A DNA stretch of 64,000 bases from Sarcocystis neurona (GCA_000727475.1 KL647318.1:1358045-1422044); one strand, 5' to 3'. Shown: positions 13,171-26,600, numbered from the stretch's first letter. A program made the numbers and translations. The notes: generated from the letters alone by a model not told the origin.

Positions 13171-16100
13171 ATGGGGCAGCCTCGGACGTGGGAACGTGGC
13201 ACGGTTGCCCTCAAGGATGACGGTTCCGCAAAAAAGAATTCCTCAAGCTCTAGCATGGTTACTTGTTCTAAGGCGACGCGGTTCTGTACGTCGGCCGAGG
13301 CTGAGGGCGTCGCGAACCAGACAGTGAAAGAAGCCGCAATGGGCGCCCGTCTTGATATGCGTCAGCAGCGACTGGAGCCGGGAGCAGAGGGGGCACAACG
13401 GGCAGAGCAACGAAGACAGCGGAAGGCTTCTCGGATCGCCGTTGCTAGAAATACGTCCGCAGCAGAGCGGGGGCGGGCGCAGGTAGCTGCTGGGCAACAA
13501 GCAGCACACGGCGTGCTCCATGTGCGCACAGCAGTGCGGAACCGTAAGAGGCGTTGGCGGCTGTTGGCGCAGCGCGCGTTGTTAGCAGCCTTGTTCAAAG
13601 CAGCGCCTCAGCGCAGGAAAGGCTGTGTTTTGTACGAGGAGCGAAAACAGCTACAGCGACAAACGTGTGTTTCTGAGGGGGAGGAACCGCGTTGTATTAG
13701 TGCCGATCCGAGGAACGTTTTGCAGAGTCAATTCACAGGCAGTTCTTGCATACGTGAGTTCCGTTCTCCCTCAGCAGAAGCGTCTCCAGTAGCTGCTGTC
13801 TCGTCTCCAGTTCGGCGGCCTACGCGTTTGCGGTCTCCCCGGTCACTCCCGCCTTTGCACGAGACTCCCCCGCGCGTCCTGCAAGGCGCTGCTGCGCCTC
13901 ACAGCGGAGCTGCGTCGGCTGCTGCAAACGGCGCCCCCGACACTGCGTCGTCTATTTCTCGTGCTAGTGCGGCTGCAGCAGACGCAGTGCCAGCAACTCT
14001 GCCGAGCGACACCCCGTCCGCGTTCTGCGCGCAGACTGCGGCGGCTGCCTCTCTGATTTTGAATCCACCGTCATTCGCTGCCCTAGGTGTCCCTCCTGCG
14101 CTTATTCGTGTGGCTGCAACGCTCCATATAGAACGGCCCTCACCAATTCAAATTCTCACGCTTCCACGTGCTCTGCGAGGGGGAGATTTGTGCGGAGTGG
14201 CTCCAACAGGAACAGGCAAAACGCTCTGTTATTGCTGGCCTCTGCTGCAGCGTATCGCCTGCGGAAACGGCCACGCTTTTCTGGGCCTCGTCTTGCTACC
14301 TGCAAGGGAACTCGCCGTCCAAGTACGTCCGTTAGTGTTCAGTTCTTTTGGACATGCAGACAGAGGAACCTTCGCCTTTCTTGCTCTCTTTCCCGAGGCC
14401 GTATGTTTTATCAACTGGAAGTGCGTCGCCCGGCGTGTGAAGAACACGTGGCAGGCGCGTGCTTGCATACGTGCAGTCTTGTTTGTGCGCGGACTTCTCT
14501 GAGTATGTATATGCTGTAGCTTGCCGTCTGTCGACATCCGTAGATATTATGTACCAGTGAAGGTATGTGCGTACCCAATATGCCTTTTAGCACACGGATC
14601 GAACTACGGGGGTAGCGACAATCTTGTTGCTGTTTCTTCGTCGAAAGCAGAAAGTGATACTGCTCTTGCAAAGTGTTGCTTTGCCAAGTGGTTTCCTGCC
14701 GCACGTTTCTGCTGCGGAGACTGTGCTCGCTGTCAGGCATCCGGATCCACGCACAGCTCCGTCGGACTGATGCGGCCGGGTGTACAGACACGCCGTGCAC
14801 TCGTGTTTTTTTGTGCAGTGCAGCGGTCCCTGGATGCGCGGGGAATGTGTCTTTGTGTCTGGGATTTGTCCTGGTGCAGAGAAGTTACAGATACGTTCAG
14901 CTGTAGACTTATTGTATGGTTGTGCGAAAGGGAAACCGTGACATTGCAGTGCAGTGAGGCGGTGAAGTATTTCTGTTAGAAGAGAGTTTTTGTTGCTTGC
15001 GGACAGTCGTGGAATGGCAGCAATAGCAGAGAACAAGCATTGCCTTCACGGAGTCTAGCGGTTCGAAGCAGTTTTCACTAACGTCAGCGTAAAACATTTT
15101 CGTCGGGGCGGAGACGCCGGTCTGCGGGACGCAAGCACTGCTGGGCAACCAAGAGGCGACGCTGGTTGCTGGTCGAGCAGACGGCGTCTCACAGGTTTCC
15201 GCGTCCAGCGGTCTTCCTGACCCCCTCGAGTGGGGGAAAATTTGTTCGAGAAGCCTGCTCACCTTAGACAGCGTTGTTGTTTTTCATCTTGTGCTGTCAC
15301 GGGGCTCTGCGAGCTGCGGCTTTTGTTGGCGGAGCGCGCATTACCCGTCGGCTGGCTGTGATCCGAGACAGTGGCGGCTATTTTATTTTGGGTCTGCTGG
15401 GAAGGCAGTCTGACTGACAGCTCGTAGTGTGGGCCGATTCAAGGGATGTTCCCTCCATTCCATCTACAAGCGAGAGCAGGTGAAACTATGCGGAGAGGTG
15501 TGGTGTCGCAGATGGCCACAGTTTTCCGGGGTGAGACGTATGTTTTGAAGTTCACAGAAGAATCAGAGACGGCCTGGTTCCGAGTATTCTGCGTACGTCC
15601 TTTCGCAACGCATGTAGGGTCGTCTTTCACACATCCACTGGCTTCATCGACTTCTTTGTTCTTCTTTGCCGCGTGCGTCTGCGCGTTCTTGTTGTTGCTG
15701 TGGAAGACCCCTGCATTATTTTTCCTGATGAGGTTGGTTGCATCAGGCCGGCTCCACATTGTCTTTGCGTTACACACGGGCCATTCTGCTTCTGCTCAAG
15801 GCAGCGAGTCCAGGACGGGCAGTTCCGTTGTCTACGTCTGCACTCGCCGCGTGGTGTGCTTTCTAGTTCATCCGTGGAATTTTAAACTGTTGTTCACGTA
15901 CGGTCAGGTCGTCCTCCCTGCCGATCCCCTTCCGGCTATTCGTCCATCTCCCATCCTTATACTTTTTTGTTGAACCTCACTCATTTGCTATACACCTCGG
16001 GAGTGCCGCTGGCTATCCTTTGGTCGCCTTCCAGTGCAGATGGTCCCTGTGCCGTTGACTTCTAAGAAGAAAATAGTCGTAGTACGGGCCGTACGTCTGT

Positions 16101-18861
16101 GAGGTCTGATTCCTTTGGCTGCTTCTGTTGTGCACCAGTAGTGCAAGTAGGGCCTACTGAACAGTGTCTCGCGGGGAGAACTTGAGACGCCGTGCGCGGT
16201 TCCCTCCGGTGCGGTAGTGGACGGGCTGTACCTATTCGTGAGTTCTTTTGAGTCCGCGAATTTCTTAATGGTAAGACATTTAACGCCCGGTTGTACGCCG
16301 CGGCAGGGACGGCACAGGAAATGTTCTTTCGTACGCCGCGTGTTGTGGAGCCGGGGTATTCCTGCGCAGGTTCTTGAGCAGTTTCGCATGTACGGGGCTT
16401 CTTTGGGAACACGCCTGTGCGTGCTGCTTGGGGGACGCGACCTTACGGAAGAAGGGAAGACGCTGCTGCATCAGGCACCACACATCGTCATCGCAACTCC
16501 GGGACGGCTCGCTGATAACGTGCAGAACAACTTGACGACAATGCGGCAGAGGCTGTCGGTAGTGGAAGTGCTCGTTCTTGACGAAGCGGACATGTTACTC
16601 TCTGACGAGTTCAAAGAGGACCTGAAATCCATTCTCTCCTGCCTGCCTCCGTCGTCTGCTGCCACTGAGTGTTCGTCGTCGCAAGATGAACTTTCTCCGC
16701 AGATGGAAGCCGGTTCCGGAGAGACCGCGCAGACGTTTGTGGACAGGGCCACAGGCAGTGAGGACGCAGTTTCAAAAGGAGACGGAGAGAGGCAGCAGGG
16801 TTCGTCTGTCGGTGAGTCGCACTCTTCATCCGCTTGTTCTACGTCTAACGCCGGGACAGGAAGGGTAGCTACTGGTGCTGTTCCGCGTCTTCGCCGACAG
16901 ACACTGTTGTTCTCAGCTACCGTCAGCCCTGCACTGCTTGGACTGCAGCAGCAGCGCTTCGGCGACGCACTGATGCCTCTCTTCGATGCAACTGCGGTTG
17001 CTGCTGCTGCAGCAGCACATCCGCCTACGAAGGCAGGGCACGGCGAGCTGCCGGAGGCTGGGACGCAGGAGGTCTCAACACAGCAGCAGGTCTTGCTGCC
17101 GCGTCTCTCGCACTACTACCTCTTTGTACCCACAGCTATGCGCTTCTCTTATTTGCTGTATTTGCTGGAGCACGTGCCACCCTATAATCGGGATCGAGGA
17201 ATCATTTTCGCGGGCTCTGTACGGCAAACGCAGCGCCTTTGCACGGCGCTGGAAGTTCTCCAGCAGCCGGTGACCTCGTTGCACTCTATAATGAAGCAGC
17301 GTACTCGGATTGCGTGTCTGGAGAAGTTTCGAAGTGAAGTGGCGAGGCTGCTCGTTTGCACTGACGTTGCGGGCAGGGGCTTGGATCTGCCGCGCGTTGA
17401 ATTCGTAATCTGCCTCGACGTGCCCTCCAAGCCTCAGGTGTACGTTCACCGTACTGGACGCACCGCTAGAGCTGGTCGCAAGGGCGTCGCCTTAACGTTT
17501 GTCGTAAGCATAGCTCGTGTCCCCTCGAAAATACTCGATCCTCACCACAGCAGTTATGCTGGTTATTAATCTATCCACTACTAATGTGCAAAGATGCTTT
17601 GTCATACCGCTGCGTGCTACGTGCTTCTACTGTAGGCTTTTCCGAAGGCGGCATCTCCGTGAGCGCTGTTGTCAGCCCTGCTAGCTGAGTTGCTCTAGAA
17701 GCAGTGGCCCCCTTGGTGTGCTTCAAGATACGTAGGCAGGGCCGAAAGGGTTTCTCAGCGCGCTCGGCGTATTCTTGGATACGTAGATAAGGCAAACACC
17801 AGCTTCAAGCGCGTGACAGGTGCGAACTGGCTTCGCTGCTGGGTAATCAAGGCTTGCTGGAGCGTTGTGCCACAGAAAAGGCCGCCGAATAGTCTTGCCA
17901 ATTCGGGTGTAGCAGCAGCAAAGAATAGGCAGAAAAGCCGGTGTACGGCAAGAAAGAAGGCACGCGGACACGCTAAAAGCCGAACGGAAACGTTCCGAGA
18001 TGTGCTTTCCGCATAAGAACGTGGACGGCGCCGACTGGTGTGTGTGCTGCAAGTCCTAAGTAAAACATATATATAAATCACGTAGACCTACCGCGTGTGT
18101 CTAGATAGGCATCGTGCTTAGCGTACGCAGGGAACTGATTTCGAAAGGACGTTATTACATGCGTCAACAATACAGATCAGGTCTCCCGCTGAGGAGCTTA
18201 TTCTCATGCAGCTGCCAAATCTTGTGCTAATATGGCTAGTAAAGGATCGTGTCTCGTATTATCCTTGCTTGCTATCGTTTTCCGCGACTACTGAGAGCGC
18301 ACATAGCTCGGCTTTGTTACACTCCGTACTAAAATCGCGCTGCAGCTTCTGTTTTTTGTCAAGAAAATGTCAAGCGGACAGGGTCAGCGGCACTTGAGTT
18401 TGTGCGTCGAGCCTGTCCGCTATGTGCTCATGGGCAGGTGCGCCGGCTAACATATCGTCGATGGAAGCGCGGTTTTGCGTTAGCGTCGCACCACGTAGGA
18501 GTGTCTTGAGTGTACACGTTCATGAGACTGCGTCACTAATCAGCGCGACCGCCTCAATTATTAATGATCAGATGTACTTTTTCAAATTTTTGACCTTGTC
18601 GTTTGCGCGCAGGAGCCGTCGGCTGTACGCGCAGTGCACCGCATCGAGGCGTACATCAATACGCAGCTGCAGCCACTCCCTTCTTTCGAAGAACATGAGG
18701 TTCTGCGGCATCTTAACCACTACAGCAGGATTCTGCAGAAGGCGGCTCTCTTCCTGAACGAAATTGGTTTTGATGAGAAAGCTGAGCAGCACGAAGCATA
18801 CGCGAAGGCCTTTAAAGAGCTGAGGCGACGCAAGAAAGACGCAAGACCACTATTGCTGTAG
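13171..18861 (+). CDS. DBP8: DEAD-box ATP-dependent RNA helicase, DDX49/Dbp8 type
   Basis: Three exons are inferred at 13171-14322, 16370-17503 and 18613-18861, all joined in phase 0 at GT-AG sites, giving about 844 residues. The core helicase motifs are visible in order: a Q-motif region with PSPIQ, motif I APTGTGKT (344-351), PARELA, TPGRL, DEAD (455-458), SAT (566-568), a CTDVAGRGLD motif, and HRTGRTARAGR (744-754). The phrases HIVIATPGRLAD and MKQRTRIACLEKFRS, and the C-terminal exon (HRIEAYINTQL, then FDEKAEQ), align with human DDX49 and yeast Dbp8 from memory. That family acts in nucleolar 40S ribosomal subunit biogenesis; this role is family knowledge. Two oddities are an N-terminal extension of about 300 low-complexity Ala/Arg/Ser residues and a Ser-rich insert of roughly 70 residues between DEAD and SAT. 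An in-frame ATG at 13171 was taken as the start; a later ATG near 13339 is possible. Confidence 0.92.
14323..16369 (+). other. Intron 1 of the DDX49-like helicase
   Basis: This 2,047-base interval separates helicase exon 1 (ending in LAVQ) from exon 2 (starting VLEQF). It starts GTACGT and ends TGCGCAG. The join restores the expected ARELA-to-EQF helicase sequence in phase 0. Open frames inside it do not look like protein. Confidence 0.88.
17504..18612 (+). other. Intron 2 of the DDX49-like helicase
   Basis: The donor is GTAAGC directly after the codons for TFV. The acceptor is GCGCGCAG, preceded by a T-rich tract. The phase-0 join links the motif VI exon to the C-terminal helical exon expected for DDX49/Dbp8. 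No other feature is seen inside it. Confidence 0.85.
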
Positions 18862-19891
18862 CCATTTTCCGCTTTCAGTGCTGGTGTTATAACGCGGGTT
18901 TACTGCTGAGAAGCAATCTGGCAAATGTGCCTGAGTTGGTCCTGTAAAACGCTATGTGCTTCTGGTGCTGTTTCGTGGTGCAAGTCTATTCACAGTGAGT
19001 TGATATTTTTGCCCTGAAGTGTTGTTTACGTACGTGCAGCGAAATAGAGGACTAGCTGAATTGAACACGTGACAAGTTGTCGCTGCAGCGGTCACAAGCG
19101 TGCGCACTTCCAGGAGATGTCTTACTGGTTCAAGATGCCCAAAGTAAACGGCATTCAATCAATATGTCCATCCTGAAGCGGAACAGCTGTGCCGGCAGAG
19201 GCGGCAGACGGGTTCTTGCTCGTTAGTACGTATGTCGCTCTTCCGCCGGCTCTAAATCATTCGACCTGGTTACGACACCTCTCAGAAGCAAACAACCGCA
19301 CTGGAAACATGGTCTAATAATACTTCGTGTTCGTCTTGTTGTTAGCATTTCCTGCGGGAGCGTTCCGTGTAGGGCGCTTTTCGAAAGTTCTTGGATTCTG
19401 CGGCCCCTGTGTACCGAGTGTCAACTGCTAGTCACGCTTACGTGGCTTTACGTGCAGTGTGCCGGCTGAAGTCGATCATTATGAATGGAGGAAAGTCCCT
19501 ACGGTAGCTAAACGCAAGTAGACCTTATTTTTGCCTGCGCTCTCTCGGTATGGCCACAAGACACGCGATACGATCTAACGTAAAAAGGAAAATGAGGTTC
19601 TCACGCTTTGTTATTCACTCGAGCTTGGAGCTGCGGCGCGTTCAGCGCAACGGGATCGCGTCTCCACTATTCTGCGTATCTAAGTCACCGTCATTGGCAT
19701 TTGGCGCGTCTTGACACTGAACGGTCATAATCAGAATTCTTTAATGACAGGGTCACTACTCTGTGTTGGTTCTACATATTTTGCATCCTTGGTACTCTTT
19801 TTTGAGGACACAATCGCCTTCAAAGGTTTACGGTGCGCTGTCAGTTCGCCGGCGGACACTTCTTGAATAAGAATTACGACGCTATATACTG
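18862..19891. other. Spacer 3' of the helicase, nothing recognised
   Basis: It presumably starts with the helicase 3' untranslated region. No supported open frame, RNA or repeat is seen. Confidence 0.5.
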
Positions 19892-20001
19892 GCTAACTAC
19901 CGCTGTATGGTAGCACCATCCCCAGTGAGATCGGTAGCCGGTAGACGCTAACTACCGCGGTATGGAAGCACCATCCCAAGGAAGATCGGTAGCCGGTACA
20001 C
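19892..20001. repeat. 55-base tandem duplication
   Basis: Copies at 19892-19946 and 19947-20001 both begin GCTAACTACCGC and end with GATCGGTAGCCGGTA plus a few bases, with a handful of substitutions and no length change. Confidence 0.9.
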
Positions 20002-20520
20002 GGTAGCAATGTCGGAGGAGCGACATCACTGGAGTTGATGATGTGCTGGTGAGTGCGAAAGACGTCCCACTCACGGCAACGTGAGGCTTCGAGCAGTATT
20101 TATTCTTGATATAGACCATTATGAGCAGACAGGCGAGTGACCCATACTGTTGCAAGCAATTTTCGACTGCGCTGCATGTGTGTGTGCCGTGTTGTGTTCG
20201 CGGTGCTGCTCAACCGTGAAGTGATGAATAGACCGTAGAGACAGGTGTCACACCTTACTCGTACGTGTACTGCGGCGGACGGATAAGTGGCTTGGTGCAA
20301 CCTGTTCCTGAGATCGGCGAGTCCCGCGCACAAAACTTACCCTGCCGTGGAAGTGTCAATGCGTACTCCTGCTGTAGAAGTGTGCTTTCAGTCCAGTGCT
20401 GACATGCTCTGACACCTCGCTAGTAATGTGAGACCACACAGCCGCCGCCTCCTCTCAGCTGACGACACAAGCGATGCCGCACGTCAGCAGCCACCGCTGG
20501 CCACACAAAGCTTGTTGGTC

Positions 20521-20632
20521 CACCATCCGGTGTAGATTCCGCGTCCCCAGCATCAGGTGTAGATTCCACGTTCACATCACCTGGTGCAGATTTAACCCGT
20601 ACACCATCCGGTGTAGATTAAGCCCTCACACA
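20521..20632. repeat. About 28-base minisatellite, four copies
   Basis: Four successive units share the core CATCCGGTGTAGATT (variants TCAGGTGTAGATT and CCTGGTGCAGATT), with a variable 12-14 base tail. In one + frame the units read as HHPV followed by a stop, so the array is not coding in its present state. Confidence 0.8.
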
Positions 20633-20717
20633 ACCTTTTGTGTGGTGTGACTACAGTCTTGTGTCAGCGGTGTTTTCCGATAAAAGCAACTCCCCGCTAT
20701 GTAGGGGCGAGGAAGCT

Positions 20718-20884
20718 CGGAGTGCAATGCTGACCTACGCTGTCGCATGTGAACAAACGTCGGTCTACGAAAGTAGGTGCGAAAATCCCCTTTGCCGTAC
20801 TCTGCGCTGCGGAGTGCAATGCTGACCTCCGCTGTCAGTGAACAAACGTCGGTCTACAAAAGTAAGGACGGAAATCCCCTTTGC
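20718..20884. repeat. Imperfect 75-78 base repeat, two copies 92 bases apart
   Basis: Copies at 20718-20795 and 20810-20884 share CGGAGTGCAATGCTGACCT, GTGAACAAACGTCGGTCTAC and a CCCCTTTGC end, with small indels. Confidence 0.85.
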
Positions 20885-23683
20885 ATTTTTACATCATTTC
20901 CATGGGCGTCTCCGCAGTCATGCTAAGTGGCCTTATACTGTCGAGTCAAGGTGTTCCGTGCAATGGATCATTGTATCCGCTGCATCCTCCGCGCGCTTTT
21001 CGATACAACATTCTTCTACACATGTATTAATACGTTCAGAACGAGACCGCGAAAGCACTCGTGTGTAAACATTTCCTCTCTCTGTTTGTTTCCATGTGCC
21101 ACCGGTGCCGTGATCATAGCGTGTACCTGCCTTGTGAATTACATACTCTTAAGCGTAGTACCACAGGGTTCACACACAGCTATAGGCCCCAACATTGTGT
21201 ACAACGTGCGTGTCACCTCCCAAGGGTCTTGGCCAAGACCGTGGATCCATGTTTGTCTAAATACGAGTACGTACTATTGGCGCACGTATATAGGAATGGT
21301 CGGAGTTACATGGATGAAGCACCTCTGTCTAAGAAACATTTCCATCAAGAGTACAGGAGGGTACATCGACAGCACCCATATTGTAATTGCGTCATGTGAT
21401 ATTCGTGTATCAGTTCGTGCGCGCTGTCCACTGTCGTTGCCGTCGGTGCTGACAATCGCTGTACCTGAGAATTTTTCGATCAGAACTGTCCGCAGTTGGC
21501 AGGAGCCACCTGTTATCTACGGGCCAACGCTCTACGCGGCGTTGTATACGGTTGCATGTGCTGCACGCAGCAGTTCTAGTAATTTTCACATTACTACACC
21601 GCGTATCCGTCCTCGTGAAGCCTACGGAAGTACTTGTGTCGGCACGGTCAGCATTATTATCTCGCGTTGACCGGGGAAACCTCAGTTTCGTCCGGAGTGC
21701 ACCGCTATCCGACCTCTGAATTTCGGGCACAACAAATACCAATTCTTAGAACCTACGCGTAGCGTGTCCGAGGTTCCAGCTCCTAATTTCTTTAGTGCAA
21801 GACTACAGGTCTTGCAGCTCTTAGCTAGAAAAGCTAAAATGTATCGACGAAAAAAGCTGCGTGGGTCCCTCTACGTACATATATTTCGAAGGCCTCTCCT
21901 GCTACATGTTACGAGCATGCAGGAGGCTGCCGGGTTGACAACCGAACAAACAGCATGTGCCGTGCTGCTTTCAAATTCTGAAACTTGTCTCCTGATAAAT
22001 TCTGCGACAGTGGAGGGTGTCACATTTCGCATCGTGTCCTTCAGTTCATTCTGCCTTCCGTGATGGTGGCATGTACCCATCTGCAGGAGAGCTGCCAACG
22101 TCTAGCCACAGCAGCTGGTCAAATATTGCTGGTAGTCATTTTTAGGCAAATTCTGGTTCAATGACCTCCTCTCTTCACGCAAGTTGAAGGCAGGGCAGCA
22201 TTTTGGCTCATTTGTGAGACACGACGGAGACGGGTCTCGGGAGCCCTGTATATTTCTCACCGAGCAGAAAGGGCGGTCAAACTTGTCGAAATGTGCTGTC
22301 GTTCACCGGAAGAGCGTGCGGCTCAGGTTTTCCCGTGACCAGGGACGGAAACGTATTACTGCTCCGAGTGATCGGGTGCTCTGCGCGCCGTTCGCACGTT
22401 GTGTGCGGCCTCGCTAGTACCGCCGTTTCACCGGTGAGGGGTCCTCCCGTGTGATAAGTTCTCTTCGTATTTTCGTTTTGTGTCACCTCCGCCGTTTCTG
22501 CTGACCGTTTCTACCTTAGTACAAAGACCTGCAAGCTGGCTACAGATTGCAGAATGCTTTGTCAACAGGATCTGTTGCTGCTGTCGTCCTCGCTCTCCGT
22601 CTATGCCAAACTTTTCGTGTCGTAGAAGGCACGACAACCACACACAGGAAATGTCTGTGTCGAGAGCGTGCCCCCTACGAGGCCTTGGCTACAGATACGA
22701 CCTAGATATGGACCAAGCATATTACTGATTACCAGCAAGCTGCGTACTGCTAGCGCTGCGTTGACATCTGTCTTGCTCACGACTTCACAGTGGGGAAATT
22801 CAGACGTGAATGAAAGTGGAAACACTGACGGACCGCCAAATCGCCAAGAGAGCACGTAGCGCACAGTCTGTCTCTCCTGCATTATTCTTACATCCCGTTA
22901 TTGAAGGTGCTCGCTTGTATCCCTTATTAAGAGCACTTTTCCGCCGCGCTCCACCGCGTTAAGTGAATGGACTCTTCCTGTTTGTCTCGCGCGGTTTCTT
23001 TTATTTTTCTCCTGCACGAGCTCGCAACGCGTAGTTGCTTTTATTTTGTTGCAATTTATGCGTGAGTATCTACGTCTTTTAGTTGAATAGCGTTGGAGGC
23101 GACCTGCGGGAGTCGTTCTCTCACCTTGCTTCGTGCCTACGCGTCCCCCGTCTCCACTAGCGTGGGCCCCACCTCCGGTAGTCTGTATTCTTTCCACAAG
23201 ATCGGCACGCACTGTGGTCTAGCCTGCCTTCCGCGTAGGTGTGATTTTTTGACATGCTCTGTCACGCACTGTGGTACTGCTGTTTTTACCGCACAGCTCG
23301 CACTGCGGTCTGTAACTCGCATGTGTCTGTCTTGCTGCGGAACTCGCTCGTGTACGATGTCCCCCAAGGACACTGCTGGTAAGCAGATTTCTGTTCCCAC
23401 TGTCCCCCCATTATCTTCGATAGGCACCCACCTCTTGTTCCTCTGGACCCCCAGCACGAAGTCGTATGTGGCCACTCGGACAGGAAATCTTCCGGTCTCC
23501 ACTTTCTTCCTCATTTCGACTTCTGGTGGCACGTGTAGTGTCTTTCATCCTTCAACGGCAGTGGTAGCGCGGTGTACCCCCTGGGTTACCGTACTGACCA
23601 CTTCCGCCACTCGAGGAGGACGGGAAGGTTCCAGGCATTGTAGACGGTGCTGCTGCAGCATTTGATCATGTCATGAAGTCCCG
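20885..23683. other. Spacer 5' of the Vps33 gene
   Basis: Two long open frames lie here on + (20927-21670 and 23093-23665). Neither starts with ATG and neither has a domain. The second is Cys/Ser/Thr-rich, sits just before the Vps33 ATG and contains loosely repeated CGCACTG(T/C)GGT words. It may be Vps33 5' leader sequence. The region from about 22900 is C/T-rich. Confidence 0.4.
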
Positions 23684-26600
23684 ATGCGGCCATTTTACCC
23701 GCCGTCGGCCCCCGCAGGTCTCGCTGTGTCGCCTCCTGCTGCAGCAACAGCGGCGGATGCAAACGCGTACGCGGCGACGTTTGGCAGCAACCAGTCGCCT
23801 GAGCGCAGCTCACAGTGGGGGGACGGCAGCGAGGAATTTCCTGCTGCAGGGTCGTTGAGCAGCCCGCCTGACAGCACAACGAGTTTTCGCAGTGCTTCTC
23901 CAGGTTCGCCAGCAGGTCTTCCCGCTTGTGCTGAGACGTTGACTCCGTCGTCGTTTGCTGCCCCAGCCCGTGCCCTCGCCGCCGCCGTTGCAACTCCACT
24001 GGCAAATCATTCGCGGAAGTGTTTGCTGGATTCGCTGAGCAGTGTTGTGGGAAAGAAGCTGCTTTTGCTCGATGAAACCCTCGCAGGTGCGCTGTCTTTG
24101 TTAGTTGACTCTCCGACGCTGCAGCAGCAGGGTGTTGACCGCTGCTTTCCTCTACGCTCCTATCCGCTGCACGCCTCTGCTGTCTCCCCCACCGCGGCTG
24201 CTGCTTCCCTTGTCCTCTTCTTTTGCCGTCCGCATCTTTCCCTTTTGCCTCTCATAGCTCACCATATCCAGTTTATCGAGCGCACGTATGCGCCGACGCG
24301 ACCGCAGGCGGTTGCTGCTGACTTTCCTAACGAAAGCGCTTCTGATCATGCGTCTGCTCTCCACAGCAACGGAGCGGGAGGCAGCAAAAGGTCCTGCTCC
24401 TCAGCAGCGCCCACCAACTTCGTGGACGACGCAGGAAGCACAGAACTAGGTGCAGCTCCAGACGCACATAAAGCGCCAAGTGGAGAAACTCAACAAGGAA
24501 CGGTTGCTCCTCTGGTCTGCCGTTTTCCAGTGCCCACGAGTTTTTCCCCTTCGGGGAGGCACTACTTTGTAGTGTGCATCCCTGCAGCTTCAGACTTTTT
24601 CACGAGTGAATTCCGGCGCCTGCTGGCGTGTGGACCTCTGCCACTCCCGACTGTTGTTGCAGGAGCAGGAGCGGGAGCAGGAGCGGCAGCAGCAGCGTCC
24701 GCCGGCGCAGCAGCTCCAGACTCGAGTCTGTGTGATAGACAGCTGCAAGAGGAAGCTTCTGCCTCAGGATCTACAGGGGGGGTTGCATCCTCTCTCTTTT
24801 CGAATTTGAGCAGTCTACCCGCCAATCTCTTCGGAGTGTCGGGTGTGTCGAGTTCGCAAGCTGGGGCACCAAGCGCCAAACTGAAGGGGTCTCCCGGTGT
24901 TGGGGCTGCAGCGCTCCCTCCAGTCCTCAGCCAGGGCAGCGCTACCGTTACGAGTTGTCCGTTGTTCTTCTTCCCTCTGGCGCAGGACCTGCTTTCTCTG
25001 GAGCTCCCGAACTCGTACCGAGATTTACACTTGTATGGAGACCGGACGCCCAGCCAACTTGCTGCTGCAGCGATTCTGCTGATGCAGGAGGAGCTGCTTC
25101 ACGGCGCGCTTATTCCGCAGCTGCGCTCGTTGGGCACCGCTGCGAAGGCGGTCGCCGATCAGCTGATCCAGCGTCGAAAGGAACGCCAGGCGCAGGAGAC
25201 TGAACAGCAACAGCAGCAACAACTCTCACTTTATGGACCAGCAGCCGCAGGCCTTTTCGGCAGACCAAGCGGAATCCTCTCAGGAGGAGAGGGAGGGGGA
25301 ATAGGAGGACATGCGCTGTCCCACGGTGCAGCGGCTGCCGCAGCCCGCGCCTACCGCTCTCAAGTTGTACGAGCAGATCAGAAAGCTGGAGGGGATGCTG
25401 CCTTCCTTGCAGCCAAGGCGACTCATGCAGGAGCAGCGCCAGCGACACCTGGGAAAGACAGCGGCAAGGCAGGAGATCCACCTACGCCTACCGACAACTC
25501 AGACTTCCAGGACTCCCAGGGTGCCGTCGAACTTTCTCTGCCGCTGCTTCCTCTCGCGCCGCCTACGCGCTTCGTACTATCTCGGGACGACATGACCTGG
25601 GAAGAAGAAGATGAAGACGTAAACAGCTGTCCTCAAGAGCCTGAGAGTGCTGCTGCGACAAAGTCAAGTGCAGGTCACGCACACGGCTTAGAGTCAGCAG
25701 TCGGGAAAGGCCGTGCAGCAGGCCGATACGCGGAAGACGGACGGCTGTCTTCAACGGACAAATCCGAGGATGGCTACAGCCCACAAGGAGAGGATAGGGA
25801 TTTCCACGGACGCAGCAAGCAGCCAGCGATAGGCTTTCAGTCTGACTGCGTTAAAGTTGATATGCTTGTGCTCATAGACAGGCGCTCAGATCTCATAACT
25901 CCGTTATGTACTGCATTTACGTACGAAGCGCTCCTGGACGCGATTTTTGGGATTGACGCTGCTTCTGTGGACGTCCCGCAGCAACTGTTGTTGCAGCAGC
26001 CGCAGCAGCAGCACACCGCTGCAAGGCAGCAAGCCGTCGTTAATGCAGACGGCGGCAGTAGTGGCAGAAGCGGCTCGCTTTTGTCTTTCACTCCGTTTTT
26101 TGGGGGAGAAAAGGAGACAGAGACACGGAGCAGCAAAGTGGTGGGCGTCCCCGTGTTGCTCCCATTGGGGCCTCGTCGACGAATCTCTCTTGTGGCTGAC
26201 GGCCTGTATGCGCTGTTACGCGACCTACATCAGTCGGCTGTGGGTGCTCGACTACACAGCATCGCTAGCGGCATTCAACAGACGTACAAGGAAAAGGATG
26301 CTCTGCGCTCGATTCAGGAGATATCTGTGTTTATCAGTAAGTTCCGAGTGAAGCAGAAGGAGCACTCTTCCCTGTCGCTTCACGTGCGGCTAGCCTCTTT
26401 TTTGGCCGCAGTGACTCAGGATCCCGCTTTTGTACAGCGCTTGGCGCTTGAAGACGAACTGTTGCAGTTTGGGGTCAGCAGTAGCAGCAGCACCCCCCCG
26501 TTGAAGAGCAGCGTCGTGGCTCAGTTTGAAGCTCTGCTCGAGGACGCTGCTGTTGCAGACCGTTTGTGGTGGGCCCCCGATGCTGCGGCAGGAGTTGACG

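Noticed and set aside
14411..15036. Open frames of 129-152 codons on both strands
   Set aside because: They lie inside intron 1 of the helicase, overlap each other on opposite strands and carry no motif.
20927..21670. 247-codon open frame on +
   Set aside because: It starts at GTG, has no domain or splice context, and its composition is unlike the real exons here. Read as chance openness.
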